This document shows, one piece after another, positions 1 through 8,059 of a DNA stretch of 24,087 bases. The DNA is from JAAYBT01 sp964404395 (lineage in GTDB: Bacteria > Bacillota > Clostridia > Acetivibrionales > DTU013). The stretch is taken from contig CAYOKA010000024.1 of the NCBI GenBank assembly GCA_964404395.1, positions 1-24,087 of the forward strand, read 5' to 3'. Made by a program: the position numbers and the translations under genes. How positions within the stretch are numbered: the first letter of the stretch is position 1; each line of letters opens with the position of its first letter. The notes under the pieces are model-generated. The model had not been told where the DNA came from. It saw only the letters and a list, made by a program, of their open reading frames with translations, and ran no database searches.

Positions 1-1
1 A

Positions 2-1585
2 ATACTGGGGAGCTTCGGCGCTGATGGAGCTACCTACGGAGATGATGACGAAACGTCCGACGGATCCACAGACGGAGTTGCCGACGAAACTTCCGACGGA
101 TCCACAAACGGATCCACAGACGAAGCAACCGATGAATCAGCCGACGAAGCTGCCATGAGAGATACTTCCAAAACCCACGATTTCCCAACCACCCTGTATG
201 AGAACCGTGAAGAGGGCTACAGCTTCATGTATCCCGACACGTGGCGCCTTGAAGATATCTCCTCCGACATTAATTATGACCGCCTTAATCTAGTTGTTCC
301 GGGCCTTTCGGGCGCATTGGAAATAGTATTCCAGGAGAGCGGCATAATAAGCACTGCAAGCTACGACGATATTATAAAAGGTGTCAAGGGCAACTCGATC
401 AACTGCTGGTCAGGCCTGGCTGTAGGCTATCAGCCACCTTTTTTAGGAAAAACATCTAAGCTGCTTTTCTATGATTTCATAGAGGATGGCTCGATTTCAA
501 CCATTTACCGTCTCGGCGTGTTTACTGACGATAATGGCAGAAACAGACTTTGTTATAGTGTAGATATTCTAAAGGGTGAAAAGATATACTCCATGTTCAT
601 CACCGCCGGAGAGTACAGGACAAGGTCTGGTTATTTTGAAGATAAAAAGACAAATGAAATGATAAATCTGCTAGCCTCCTCCTTTGGTGTTGAGGATACT
701 CTGCAATCACAGGCAAGAGCCCTCACGGGAGAAGCACGCAACAGAAAAGTGGTTTTTGTGGAAAAATACCTGAGGAAGCAGTACAGCCCGTCACTTGAGC
801 TTCTTTCTGTTGAAAAAACTCAGCCTGACGGTACAACAATAGTGCAAGTGGGCAAGACCGCAGCCAGTGGATACTATACCATAAAGCTGGATTATGCCGC
901 CCGGCAGGTAAAGGTTGTGGAGCGTTTATTGGACAGGGATATTTTGCTCAGCGAGATGAATCGCCTAAGGAATCACTACAAGGAACAGGATATGACAATC
1001 GCCGGTATTCGCCGCAATGAGGCCGATATGACCATAACTATGGATGTTGTGGACAAGGATAGGCCTACCAGGTTCATACGCAACTATCAGATCAGCATGG
1101 ATACCTCTGATGGTGAAGTCAAATGGAAGACAACAAGAATCGCCAGTCAACAGGATTACATAAATGAATGCAGATTTTTCCTCGGATCCTTTATTTCCTC
1201 TGAAACCGGCGTTTATATTTTCGGGAAGGATGTTTTTAAGGATATTGACAATTACAGTCACAAAGGTCTTGATTACCGCCTGCTGGCATATTATCAAACA
1301 ATCAACCGGTCAGGCTTCTTTGTGTTATCAATGGATCCTATCACCGGGGTATTTCATCCGGAAAGAAGCTATGTCCCATTGACATATGTCATTGAAAATG
1401 TGAAATCCAAGTTTGGTATTAAGACCTCCGATTTTTCTTCCAGCTCATATAGCTTTGACCCCGGGACATTTACTCTGAGTCTGTTTACAAAGGACGGTGC
1501 CGGCAATGCCGACACCGTACAGTTTCGCGTATATTATAATCCTGAATATAATGAGATACAGTATAGAGAAATTAATCTCCCATAG
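2..1585 (+). CDS. Partial envelope-type protein with repetitive acidic linker and PsbP-like domain (5' end outside window)
   Basis: The reading frame is open to the left edge, so the true start lies outside the window; the ATG at 155 is only the first internal Met. The visible 527 codons begin with an Asp/Glu/Ser/Thr-rich linker built from 36-nt repeats. A segment follows (about residues 60-230 of the visible part) that starts with ENREEGYSFMYPDTW, which resembles the opening of PsbP/DUF1795-like domains. A C-terminal region rich in alternating hydrophobic and charged strands may be related to YcdB/YcdC-type repeats, but I am not sure of this. Such linkers usually tether a secreted or lipoprotein domain to the membrane, so an extracytoplasmic location is inferred; any signal peptide would be upstream of the window. 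No catalytic motif is recognised. The stop codon overlaps the end of the convergent prfB by 14 bases. Confidence 0.75.
   Translation: MLGSFGADGATYGDDDETSDGSTDGVADETSDGSTNGSTDEATDESADEAAMRDTSKTHDFPTTLYENREEGYSFMYPDTWRLEDISSDINYDRLNLVVPGLSGALEIVFQESGIISTASYDDIIKGVKGNSINCWSGLAVGYQPPFLGKTSKLLFYDFIEDGSISTIYRLGVFTDDNGRNRLCYSVDILKGEKIYSMFITAGEYRTRSGYFEDKKTNEMINLLASSFGVEDTLQSQARALTGEARNRKVVFVEKYLRKQYSPSLELLSVEKTQPDGTTIVQVGKTAASGYYTIKLDYAARQVKVVERLLDRDILLSEMNRLRNHYKEQDMTIAGIRRNEADMTITMDVVDKDRPTRFIRNYQISMDTSDGEVKWKTTRIASQQDYINECRFFLGSFISSETGVYIFGKDVFKDIDNYSHKGLDYRLLAYYQTINRSGFFVLSMDPITGVFHPERSYVPLTYVIENVKSKFGIKTSDFSSSSYSFDPGTFTLSLFTKDGAGNADTVQFRVYYNPEYNEIQYREINLP
47..154 (+). repeat. Three tandem 36-nt coding repeats
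   Basis: Units run 47-82, 83-118 and 119-154. They encode DETSDGSTDGVA, DETSDGSTNGST and the more diverged DEATDESADEAA. The first two share long identical stretches including GACGGATCCACA. The unit is a multiple of three, so copy-number change would lengthen or shorten the acidic linker without breaking the frame. Confidence 0.8.
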
Positions 1586-2673
1586 CAAGGTATGCATTAA
1601 TGAAGTTATCCAGGTCACCGTCCATTACTGCATTAACGTCGCCCATTTCATAATTGGTTCTGTGATCCTTCACAAGCGTATATGGACAGAATACATATGA
1701 CCTGATCTGGCTTCCCCATGCAATATCCATCTGTACACCCTTCAGATCCTCTATTTTCTCCATATTTTCCCGTTCCTTCAGCTCCATTAGCTTTGACTTC
1801 AACATTTTCATAGCCGTATCTTTGTTTTGGAACTGAGATCTTTCTGTCTGGCAGGCTGTCACAACCCCCGTGGGAATATGCGTGATGCGTACAGCCGATG
1901 AGGTCTTATTTACATGCTGTCCACCCGCACCGCTTGCTCTGTAGGTGTCTATCCGCAGATCATCCGGGTTGATGTCGATCTGTATATCATCATCCAGCTC
2001 CGGCATTACCTCCAGCGACGCAAAGGAGGTATGTCTCCTGCCGGAAGAATCAAAGGGTGAAATTCTAACAAGCCTGTGCACACCTATCTCAGAACGCAAA
2101 TAGCCATAAGCATTTTCGCCTATTATGCTGAATGTAACACTTTTTACACCTGCTTCGTCACCATCCAGATAATCCAGTATCTTTACAGTGTAGTCATGCG
2201 CCTCGCCCCAACGGGTATACATGCGCAGAAGCATCTGTACCCAGTCCTGAGCCTCCGTACCGCCCGCCCCGGCGTGGAGAGTCAATATTGCGTTATTCTT
2301 GTCGTATGGCTTGTTCAGAAGCGTTTCAAGCCTAAGCTTTTCATAGGTTCGCCTCAACTCATCCAAGCCTTTTCTCACTTCCGGGATGAGATCTGCTTCC
2401 TCCTCTTCTATTCCCAGCTCATTGAGAACCTTCAGGTCCTCCAGCTCCGACACAAGCCTTTCATACTGCTCTACTTTTGTCTTAAGTCCCTTTGTTCTTT
2501 GCAGCACCTTCTGTGAGTTTTCTATATCATTCCAAAACTCAGGCTCCGCTGCTTTTTGCTCAAGCTCCTCGATCTCGCCCTTTAATTTGGCGACGTCAAA
2601 GTGAATCCCCCATTTCGAAGATAGCTTTTTCGAGACTCTCGATTTCCGGTTTAAATTGCTCCAACTCAAGCAT
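1572..2673 (-). CDS. prfB: Peptide chain release factor 2 (programmed +1 frameshift)
   Basis: RF2 recognises UGA and UAA stop codons and triggers peptide release on the ribosome. The gene is read in two frames. ATG at 2673 opens a 25-codon segment (MLELEQFKPEIESLEK...) ending CTT TGA C at 2601-2595. A +1 slip skips T2598 and continues as DVAKLKGEIEELEQ..., for a product of 366 residues, close to the usual 365. A G-rich stretch GGGGGA lies just before the slip site, as in other prfB genes. The class-I signatures are present: the SPF tripeptide (VRISPFDSSG), which reads the stop codon, and GGQ (GAGGQHVNK), which enters the peptidyl transferase centre. A GGAG sits 9 bases before the ATG. The aminotransferase gene ends 44 bases upstream, so the two may share a transcript. 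A conceptual translation starting at the TTG at 2669 gives a false N-terminus. Confidence 0.96.
2595..2601 (-). other. RF2 autoregulatory +1 frameshift site CTTTGAC
   Basis: The in-frame TGA (2598-2596) is codon 26 of prfB. Slow reading of this UGA by scarce RF2 favours slippage of the CUU-decoding tRNA to UUU, giving feedback control of RF2 level. The preceding GGGGGATTCA supplies the Shine-Dalgarno-like stimulator. Confidence 0.93.
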
Positions 2674-2717
2674 CTTTATCAACTCCATTCAAGTTTCAAT
2701 AATAACAGAAAAGGTAA

Positions 2718-3884
2718 CTATTTTAAAGAGCTAACAAATCTGCTAATCCTCTTCAATGCTTCGGTGATATTTTCAAGGGAATTAGCGTAGGTGGCTCTTA
2801 TGAAGCCTTCCCCACATTCGCCGAAGGCTGAACCCGGCACCGCAAGCACCCTTTCCTCTATTAGAAGTCTTTCGCAGAATTCATCAGAGCTCAGGCCCGT
2901 AGAGCGTATACACGGGAAAACATAAAAGGCTCCTCTTGGTTCAAAGCAGTCCAAGCCCGCTTTTCGGAATCCGTTCACCATTACGCGCCTCCTCCTGTTG
3001 TATTCGCGCACCATTTTATCTACCTCCTCATCACCGTTGCTCAAAGCCTCGGAGGCAGCATACTGGGCAGTTGTAGGCGAGCACATAATGGCATACTGAT
3101 GTATTTTGTTCATTGCCTCAATCAGAATTGGATGTCCGCAAGCGTAGCCGATTCGCCAACCCGTCATTGCAAATGCTTTAGAAAACCCATTGATGAGAAT
3201 CGTCTTATCCTTTACCTCCGGAAAGCTTGCAAAAGACACATGCTTCTTACCGTATGTAAGCTCAGCATAAATCTCATCAGCAATAATAATCAACTCTCTG
3301 TCCTTCACTACATCCACAATCTTTTGGAGGTCATCGCCTGTCATTATTGCCCCTGTTGGATTGTTTGGGAAAGGCAAAATAACTACCTTTGTTCTGGGTG
3401 TCAATGCTCTTTCCAATTGCTCAGGCTTCAGTCTGAACTCGTCTTCAGCCCTTAGCTCAATTACAACAGGCCTGGCCCCTGTAAAGGTGGTACAGCCTTT
3501 ATAAGCCACAAAACTGGGTTCAGGTATGATGACCTCGTCCCCTGGCCCTGCAAGAGCCCTCAAAGCTATATCTATCCCCTCGCTGGCTCCGACTGTCACC
3601 ATAACCCCTTTTTCCGGGTCATATTCCGCACCATATTTTCTTTTCACATATTTTGCAATCTGTCTTCTTAACTCGACAAAGCCGGGATTTGAAGAATAAT
3701 GGGTATACCCCCTCTCCAGTGAGTATATACCTGCCTCCCTTATGCTCCAGGGCGTTACAAAATCCGGCTCCCCTATACCAAGAGATATCGCATCCTTCAT
3801 CTCGTTGAGCAAATCAAAATACTTTCTTATTCCCGACGGAGGCATGTTTTTCACTGTCGGCTTAATCATGCCGGATAGATTCAT
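2718..3884 (-). CDS. PLP-dependent class I/II aminotransferase
   Basis: This is a fold-type I aminotransferase of 388 residues, the normal length for the AspC/PatA-like group. Visible landmarks are the substrate-side SLGIGEPDF (34-42), NNPTG (174-178), ADEIYAEL with the Asp and Tyr that bind the PLP ring (202-209), the PLP lysine Lys236 in GFSKAF, Arg244 in GWRIGY, and a late Arg in FIRATYA that would bind the substrate carboxylate. It transfers amino groups between an amino acid and a 2-oxo acid in the cytoplasm. The exact donor cannot be told from sequence; aromatic, aspartate and alanine-type activities are all possible. The ATG overlaps the stop of the Lrp-type gene in an ATGA (3884-3881), and its GGGAGG lies inside that gene, so translation is probably coupled. 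The operon is under the T-box leader upstream. Confidence 0.92.
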   Translation of the reverse strand: MNLSGMIKPTVKNMPPSGIRKYFDLLNEMKDAISLGIGEPDFVTPWSIREAGIYSLERGYTHYSSNPGFVELRRQIAKYVKRKYGAEYDPEKGVMVTVGASEGIDIALRALAGPGDEVIIPEPSFVAYKGCTTFTGARPVVIELRAEDEFRLKPEQLERALTPRTKVVILPFPNNPTGAIMTGDDLQKIVDVVKDRELIIIADEIYAELTYGKKHVSFASFPEVKDKTILINGFSKAFAMTGWRIGYACGHPILIEAMNKIHQYAIMCSPTTAQYAASEALSNGDEEVDKMVREYNRRRRVMVNGFRKAGLDCFEPRGAFYVFPCIRSTGLSSDEFCERLLIEERVLAVPGSAFGECGEGFIRATYANSLENITEALKRISRFVSSLK

Positions 3885-4360
3885 AGCATCAACGCCTCCC
3901 TGTCATCCATTGTTTTTTTCTCGAAAATTACCCCTTCCTCCTTGTATTTTTTTAGTACAAAATGAGTTGAGGTGCTAATCACCGATTCCAGTGGAGCCAG
4001 CTTCTCCGCAACAAACAGGGCAACCTCCTTCATTGCTTTGCCTTCAACAATAACTGTTAGGTCGAAGCTGCCGGACATAAGATAGCATGCCTTAACCTGA
4101 GGATACCTGTATATGCGTTCGGCTACCTGATCAAAGCCTCGGCCTCTTTGCGGGGTAACTCTGATCTCAATTAGTGCAACAACAGTTTCTTTGTTGGATT
4201 TGTCCCAATTTATAAGTGTATTGTAGCCAACTATAACGTTGTCGTCCTCCAGCTTTTTAATCATCCCACGTACTTCATCAACAGTTTTATCCAGCATGAG
4301 TGCGATTTCTTCTACGCTTGCCCTGCCGTTCTTCTCCAGAATCTCAAGTATTTCTTCCAT
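3881..4360 (-). CDS. Lrp/AsnC-family transcriptional regulator
   Basis: This 159-residue protein has the usual Lrp/AsnC layout. An N-terminal winged helix-turn-helix covers about residues 1-50 (EEILEILEKNGRASVEEIALML, then a recognition-helix region). A RAM ligand-binding and oligomerisation domain covers about 57-140, with the typical GSFDLTVIVEG strand-turn near 99-108. Members bind DNA as multimers and sense an amino acid. The start has a good GGAG (AAAAGGAGTGAATCTGTTATG). The gene is first in a two-gene unit with the aminotransferase (4-base overlap), so it may sense the substrate or product of that enzyme. A T-box terminator lies about 65 bases upstream, meaning both genes are expected to respond to an uncharged tRNA as well. 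The effector amino acid is not evident. Confidence 0.92.
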   Translation of the reverse strand: MEEILEILEKNGRASVEEIALMLDKTVDEVRGMIKKLEDDNVIVGYNTLINWDKSNKETVVALIEIRVTPQRGRGFDQVAERIYRYPQVKACYLMSGSFDLTVIVEGKAMKEVALFVAEKLAPLESVISTSTHFVLKKYKEEGVIFEKKTMDDREALML

Positions 4361-4425
4361 AACAGATTCACTCCTTTTCTATAATTAATTATTTTAACCA
4401 TATATGCTACGCAAATATCTAAAAT

Positions 4426-4464
4426 AAAAAAACTCCTTCAATCCCTGTATAGGGACGAAGAAGT
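4426..4464 (-). terminator. T-box intrinsic terminator
   Basis: Minus strand: AACTTCTTCGTCCCT, short loop ATAC, then AGGGATTGAAGGAGTT followed by a run of T. The 5' arm overlaps the antiterminator sequence, as expected for a T-box switch. Confidence 0.9.
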
Positions 4465-4702
4465 TATCCGCGGTACCACCCTGATTAACGCTATTGCGTT
4501 CACTTTACGGGTACATTCATACCCACCTCTGTAACGCGAGGACACGTCAACCTTTATACACAGAGCCGATAATCGCTCCGGTTTCTCAAGGCGATGCTCA
4601 TAGGCTGCCTTCACCATTGTCGTTTGCCGGATCGCACCCCCTCCGGCTCTCTTTGAAACTAAAATGGATACTCTTCCTAATCATTGCATGAAATATATAA
4701 TT
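4426..4702 (-). promoter_or_regulatory. T-box riboswitch leader
   Basis: On the minus strand the leader carries the Stem I landmark AGAGAGCCGG followed by GGTGCGA and CCGGC, the 14-base T-box AGGGTGGTACCGCG (4482-4469), and an intrinsic terminator. Uncharged tRNA pairing through its acceptor end with the T-box bulge would form the antiterminator and allow transcription into the Lrp-type gene and aminotransferase. The specifier loop probably lies around 4590-4581 (CTTGAGAAAC). GAA, AAA or AAC are all possible readings there, so I cannot name the amino acid. Most T-boxes control aminoacyl-tRNA synthetases or amino acid biosynthesis and transport; here the first gene is a regulator. Confidence 0.93.
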
Positions 4703-4708
4703 GAAACA

Positions 4709-4737
4709 ATTATAACAGCACGGTAAAATCAAATCAA
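4709..4737 (-). promoter_or_regulatory. Sigma-A-type promoter of the T-box operon
   Basis: Minus strand TTGATT (4737-4732), 17-base spacer, TATAAT (4714-4709). Transcription would start near 4702, immediately before the T-box leader. Confidence 0.7.
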
Positions 4738-4765
4738 GTCTTTAGCAAGATTTTTCAGAAATCCT

Positions 4766-5239
4766 TCAGTCTAATTCCTCGTTGGACTCTTCGCCGGATT
4801 CATCTTCTACACCGGCCATATCCATAAGCTGCGCCTCATATTTGCGCAGAGTGCTTACAATTTCATTCTTCAGCGCTTTGATGTCCTGGCGTATATCAAC
4901 CAGCTTCTCCTTGTCCTTCTCAATGGTTTCCTCAAGCCGCTTTTTTTCATCAATTGCCTCATTGCGGGCATTCTCCATAACCAACTCAGCCTGCTCCTGA
5001 GCTCTGATAAGCACTTCTGATATTTTAGCCCTGTCCTCAGCTACCCGATTTGCATTGCTCAAAAGCACATCGTAGCGTGTTTTAATGTCCTTGTTCTGGT
5101 TACGCAGCTGAGTAATCTCATCTTCCTTCTCCTTCAGCTTATCGTCAAATTCCCTTAGAATTTTTTCGATATATGCGTTCACGTTAGCCTTTTTAAAGCC
5201 GCCCATAAACGATGTTCCGAAACGCTTCTCTCCGGGCAT
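4766..5239 (-). CDS. DivIVA-like coiled-coil protein
   Basis: This is a 157-residue, highly charged protein. The N-terminal stretch FGTSFMGGFKKANVNAYIEKI (residues 7-27) resembles the membrane-binding start of DivIVA/GpsB proteins (F-x-GYk-x-x-V-x-x-Y/F). It is followed by nearly continuous heptad-rich coiled coil from about 28 to 138 and an acidic tail (GVEDESGEESNEELD). DivIVA proteins mark curved membranes and organise division, wall growth or spore-related events; the specific role here is unknown. A strong GGGGG precedes the ATG. It is a separate gene between the T-box operon and thioredoxin, with 91 bases upstream that could hold its own promoter. No intrinsic terminator was seen after its stop. 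Confidence 0.8.
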   Translation of the reverse strand: MPGEKRFGTSFMGGFKKANVNAYIEKILREFDDKLKEKEDEITQLRNQNKDIKTRYDVLLSNANRVAEDRAKISEVLIRAQEQAELVMENARNEAIDEKKRLEETIEKDKEKLVDIRQDIKALKNEIVSTLRKYEAQLMDMAGVEDESGEESNEELD

Positions 5240-5330
5240 GAGAATCCCCCTTTTACATAAAATGATTTCTATACTCTATATATTCAATACATTTTCGTAA
5301 AATCCTGCTAAGAACAAATCCATACTGCGA

Positions 5331-5660
5331 TTATATATTTTTATCAAGTATCTTTATAAAATCACTCTTAGGTCTGGCACCCACTATTTTATCAACGACT
5401 TGACCGCCTTTAAACAGCATAACCGTTGGTATGCTCATGATTCTGAACTTTGACGATAGCTCATTCTCTTCATCGACATTTACCTTGCCAATTACAGCCT
5501 TTCCAACGTATTCTTCAGCCAACTCTTCCATGACAGGTGCAACCATTCTGCATGGCCCACACCATGCTGCCCAAAAATCAACCAACACGGGTTTGTCTGA
5601 TTCATTTACAATTTGTTCAAAATTATTTTTTGTCAATACCGTTACCTTTTTCTCATCCAT
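5331..5660 (-). CDS. trxA: Thioredoxin
   Basis: A 109-residue, single-domain thioredoxin. The active site is WCGPC with Cys34 and Cys37, preceded by VDFWAAW. The conserved cis-proline is Pro78 in MSIPTVMLF, and the buried Asp of VLVDFW is present. It is a cytoplasmic dithiol reductant for ribonucleotide reductase, peroxidases and other partners, recharged by thioredoxin reductase (not in the window). GGAGG lies 7 bases before the ATG. A possible promoter (TTGTTT, 18 bases, TAAAAT on the minus strand, around 5725-5696) suggests it is transcribed on its own. Confidence 0.96.
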   Translation of the reverse strand: MDEKKVTVLTKNNFEQIVNESDKPVLVDFWAAWCGPCRMVAPVMEELAEEYVGKAVIGKVNVDEENELSSKFRIMSIPTVMLFKGGQVVDKIVGARPKSDFIKILDKNI

Positions 5661-5755
5661 ATAAATACCTCCAGTAAAATTCTATTAGTTAGTACTATTT
5701 TACCCAGTAGAATATATATAAAACAAAATTAGTAGTATTCTGCTTTTCCTCTTTT

Positions 5756-6787
5756 CTATCTATGCAAAACCATAAGCACCAGTTTTCCCTCATCGATTGA
5801 TACAACATAGCTGTCTATTACTGTCAGCAAATCCCCCGAGTATGTCATCCTCAGGCTACCCTTGAGGTCTAGAATGGTCTTTGCATGTCTGTCTGCCAAA
5901 TACACTGCACCCTCCGGTGTGATAAATACATCCTGTGCCCGGGTTGCACTTCCAAGAGCGATCGTCTGCCACTCATCGGTCTTGTGGCCAATTTTTCCAT
6001 AGTGTATTTCTGTCAGTTTCCCGACTTCGTCTGTGGATGCAGCATAGATGAAATCGAAATCATCCACCGTCAAAAGTAGCTCTGCCTTCTTGAATGCCAG
6101 ATTAGATGTTTTGCTGCTTCGTCCATTCCTTATCCGAATTTTATCACCTACAGGCTGATAAATCAAATAATCCGAATACATTGTTTCACCTATAATCATA
6201 CCAAGGTCGGCTTTCATGATTAAGCTCAGATTGTCCATAATATCGAATTTATATATCCTCACCCTTGATTCGCTTGTCTGTATCATCGGATACACAATGT
6301 TTGTAAGAGGCGAAAGCTGCAAATCTATAACCATGCTCCCCCGGGGCAAATTCGTAATATCCGGGTAGCTCCTGTCCAGCTCAGGAACGATATCAAATGT
6401 AGATATACGCACTCGTTCACTCTTTCCCTCGGGCTCCTTTATTGTATAAATCAACATATCTCTGTCGGGCAGCCATTTGTAATAGGAGAATGCCCCACCT
6501 GATGGGCTGAGCTTCTTAATAGTCCTTCCACTGTCCATATCAACAATTACCAGTATATCACCCAGCCGATATGCGGCATATAAGCCGTCAAAGGATACCT
6601 TGACTTCGCCTGCTCCCTCCGGCAGCTTATAGCTCCTGTCCTTCAAAGTCATTGCATCCATCTCGTACATTGTTGCTTTGAAGGCACCTCTGCCCGGTAT
6701 ATATGCAAAATTTGTATAGGCCAGCACGGCTGTCTGGAGCAGAACCGAAACTAATATCCAACCGTAAAGCTTTTTTAGCTTTTTCAA
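5756..6787 (-). CDS. Membrane-anchored propeller-like protein of unknown function
   Basis: A 343-residue protein with one N-terminal hydrophobic helix (about 9-27, YGWILVSVLLQTAVLAY) and then about 310 residues of repeating short beta-strand patterns such as VSFDGLYAAYRLGDILVIVD and ISTFDIVPE. These look like a beta-propeller or WD40-like sheet without a clear family motif. The topology would put the bulk outside the membrane. Translation probably starts at TTG 6787, because the upstream gene ends in the overlapping TTGA and a GA-rich site (GGAAGGCGG) precedes it; the next candidate starts would cut into the membrane helix. The tight coupling to the phosphodiester glycosidase-like gene suggests the two act together at the cell envelope. 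No enzyme motif is visible. Confidence 0.72.
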   Translation of the reverse strand: MKKLKKLYGWILVSVLLQTAVLAYTNFAYIPGRGAFKATMYEMDAMTLKDRSYKLPEGAGEVKVSFDGLYAAYRLGDILVIVDMDSGRTIKKLSPSGGAFSYYKWLPDRDMLIYTIKEPEGKSERVRISTFDIVPELDRSYPDITNLPRGSMVIDLQLSPLTNIVYPMIQTSESRVRIYKFDIMDNLSLIMKADLGMIIGETMYSDYLIYQPVGDKIRIRNGRSSKTSNLAFKKAELLLTVDDFDFIYAASTDEVGKLTEIHYGKIGHKTDEWQTIALGSATRAQDVFITPEGAVYLADRHAKTILDLKGSLRMTYSGDLLTVIDSYVVSIDEGKLVLMVLHR

Positions 6788-7812
6788 TTGCCCACACCGC
6801 CTTCCGCAGTGACAATAAAGGCCGTTGGAACAGTTCGTTCCCCAAGCTTGTCCGAAGGCTTATTGATTACCTTCCCATTGAAATACATGGTCGCCGAGGA
6901 ACCACCATCAAGATTTGCGGCATTAAACGCTCCATATTTAAGCAGTATATCCTGCACATCCCTCAACGTTGCACCAAGCGATTCCAGCGTTCTGCCGTCA
7001 ACAACCAAAAGTAGTACTTCCCCCGTTTCCCTTTGCCCAATAGCGGTCCGAGGCGCAATTCCCCATCCTCCGTCGCCCTTGGTTATTGTGGGCTTTCCGT
7101 TTACAATAAGCGGGGGGCCAAAGGTGACGCCCTCCTTAATGCCATACTCCTTCAGCTGTGCCATTGAATGCTTGCCAACAATAAGCATGCCATCCTTGGT
7201 GAAGGCTACAGTTTCCTGCTTCACACTTTCATCCTTGATCTGATTGTAAACAACCTCGCCATCGTGAACTATAAATCCAAGGGGAGTGCCCCCTGTTCCT
7301 GTCCAGCCTCTGTCCAGAAAGCCCCCTGCATTTATTCCGCCTATACCCCCATTGTTTTTTGCAATCTGACTTGTAGTTTGTCCCGATTCCGGTAATCGTG
7401 ACGAATAGCCTGCAATAACACGTGTGGGATCATGAACCACCATCAGCTTTCCGACAAAGTCTCCACCGTCAATATTGTAAACCTCTATTTTGTTGTTGCG
7501 CTTATTACCAATCTCCAGCTTTCGAAGCTGTTCGCCCTGTTCAGTGGGATCCACAGCAAACGAACCCCCCATTAGCTCGACTATAGCCTCGTCGGATAGG
7601 AAGAACTCAGCAATATACTGATGGGTCAATGTGTTCATGGATGCGCCAACAATTGTTCTCTTCACCTCATCAAAGGGACCATAGAAAACATAAAAGGGCA
7701 TGGTTATGCAGGCAAATATAAATTGAAATGTGAAAAAAGCAAGAAGACGCCTGAAGGCTGATTTGGGCTTACGCTTTATTCTCTCCTCAGACATCGGTTT
7801 TTTTGTATTCAT
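6784..7812 (-). CDS. Phosphodiester glycosidase (NAGPA-like) membrane-anchored protein
   Basis: The C-terminal two thirds match the phosphodiester glycosidase family, named after the mammalian enzyme that uncovers N-acetylglucosamine-1-phosphodiesters and also found in exopolysaccharide-related bacterial proteins. Landmarks include GGIGGINAGGF, GTPLGFIVHDGEVV, a late PRTAIGQ, LLLVVDGR and the strongly conserved ANLDGGSSATMYFNG. The N-terminus is basic (KRKPKSAFRR) followed by one membrane helix (LLAFFTFQFIFACITMPFYVF), so the domain is probably extracytoplasmic and may act on wall or surface sugar phosphodiesters. I chose ATG 7812 with AGAGG 5 bases upstream; GTG 7845 with GGGG is a possible start adding 11 residues. 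The gene is first in a two-gene unit, overlapping the next gene by 4 bases, and has its own promoter. Confidence 0.87.
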   Translation of the reverse strand: MNTKKPMSEERIKRKPKSAFRRLLAFFTFQFIFACITMPFYVFYGPFDEVKRTIVGASMNTLTHQYIAEFFLSDEAIVELMGGSFAVDPTEQGEQLRKLEIGNKRNNKIEVYNIDGGDFVGKLMVVHDPTRVIAGYSSRLPESGQTTSQIAKNNGGIGGINAGGFLDRGWTGTGGTPLGFIVHDGEVVYNQIKDESVKQETVAFTKDGMLIVGKHSMAQLKEYGIKEGVTFGPPLIVNGKPTITKGDGGWGIAPRTAIGQRETGEVLLLVVDGRTLESLGATLRDVQDILLKYGAFNAANLDGGSSATMYFNGKVINKPSDKLGERTVPTAFIVTAEGGVGN

Positions 7813-7876
7813 AGCAACCTCTGACAAACCCCTCTCAAAAAACACCTTTCCCCTGTGTTGACTGTTAACCGTATTT

Positions 7877-7905
7877 ATTTTAAAGCATTAATTTGTTTCG
7901 TGCAA
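7877..7905 (-). promoter_or_regulatory. Putative sigma-A promoter of the glycosidase-like operon
   Basis: Minus strand TTGCAC (7905-7900), 17-base spacer, TAAAAT (7882-7877). It sits in the divergent gap (7813-8059) shared with glgP. The glgP side is AT-rich (for example TTGTTA near 7949 followed by TATTAT or ATTATA), but no clearly best promoter was found there. Confidence 0.5.
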
Positions 7906-8059
7906 TGACATTATTTGCAGCGTCATGCAATCTTAATAAATATTTAATTGTTATCTAAGAATAATATGTTATTATAAATAAAACTTTACAATAAAATATT
8001 GATTGTAGAGTAGCTTATATGGATAACAATATATGTACACTGTCTACTTGGAGGTAATA

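Noticed and set aside
2076..2516. 146-codon plus-strand ORF inside prfB
   Set aside because: Antisense shadow of a highly conserved gene; Cys/His/Tyr-rich composition is an artefact of the complementary strand.
2595..2673. prfB as a frameshifted pseudogene
   Set aside because: The break is the canonical CTTTGAC programmed frameshift with a G-rich stimulator, and the rest of the protein is intact.
8033..8059. Upstream ATG as start of glgP
   Set aside because: No ribosome site before it, while GGAGG is placed ideally for ATG 8060.
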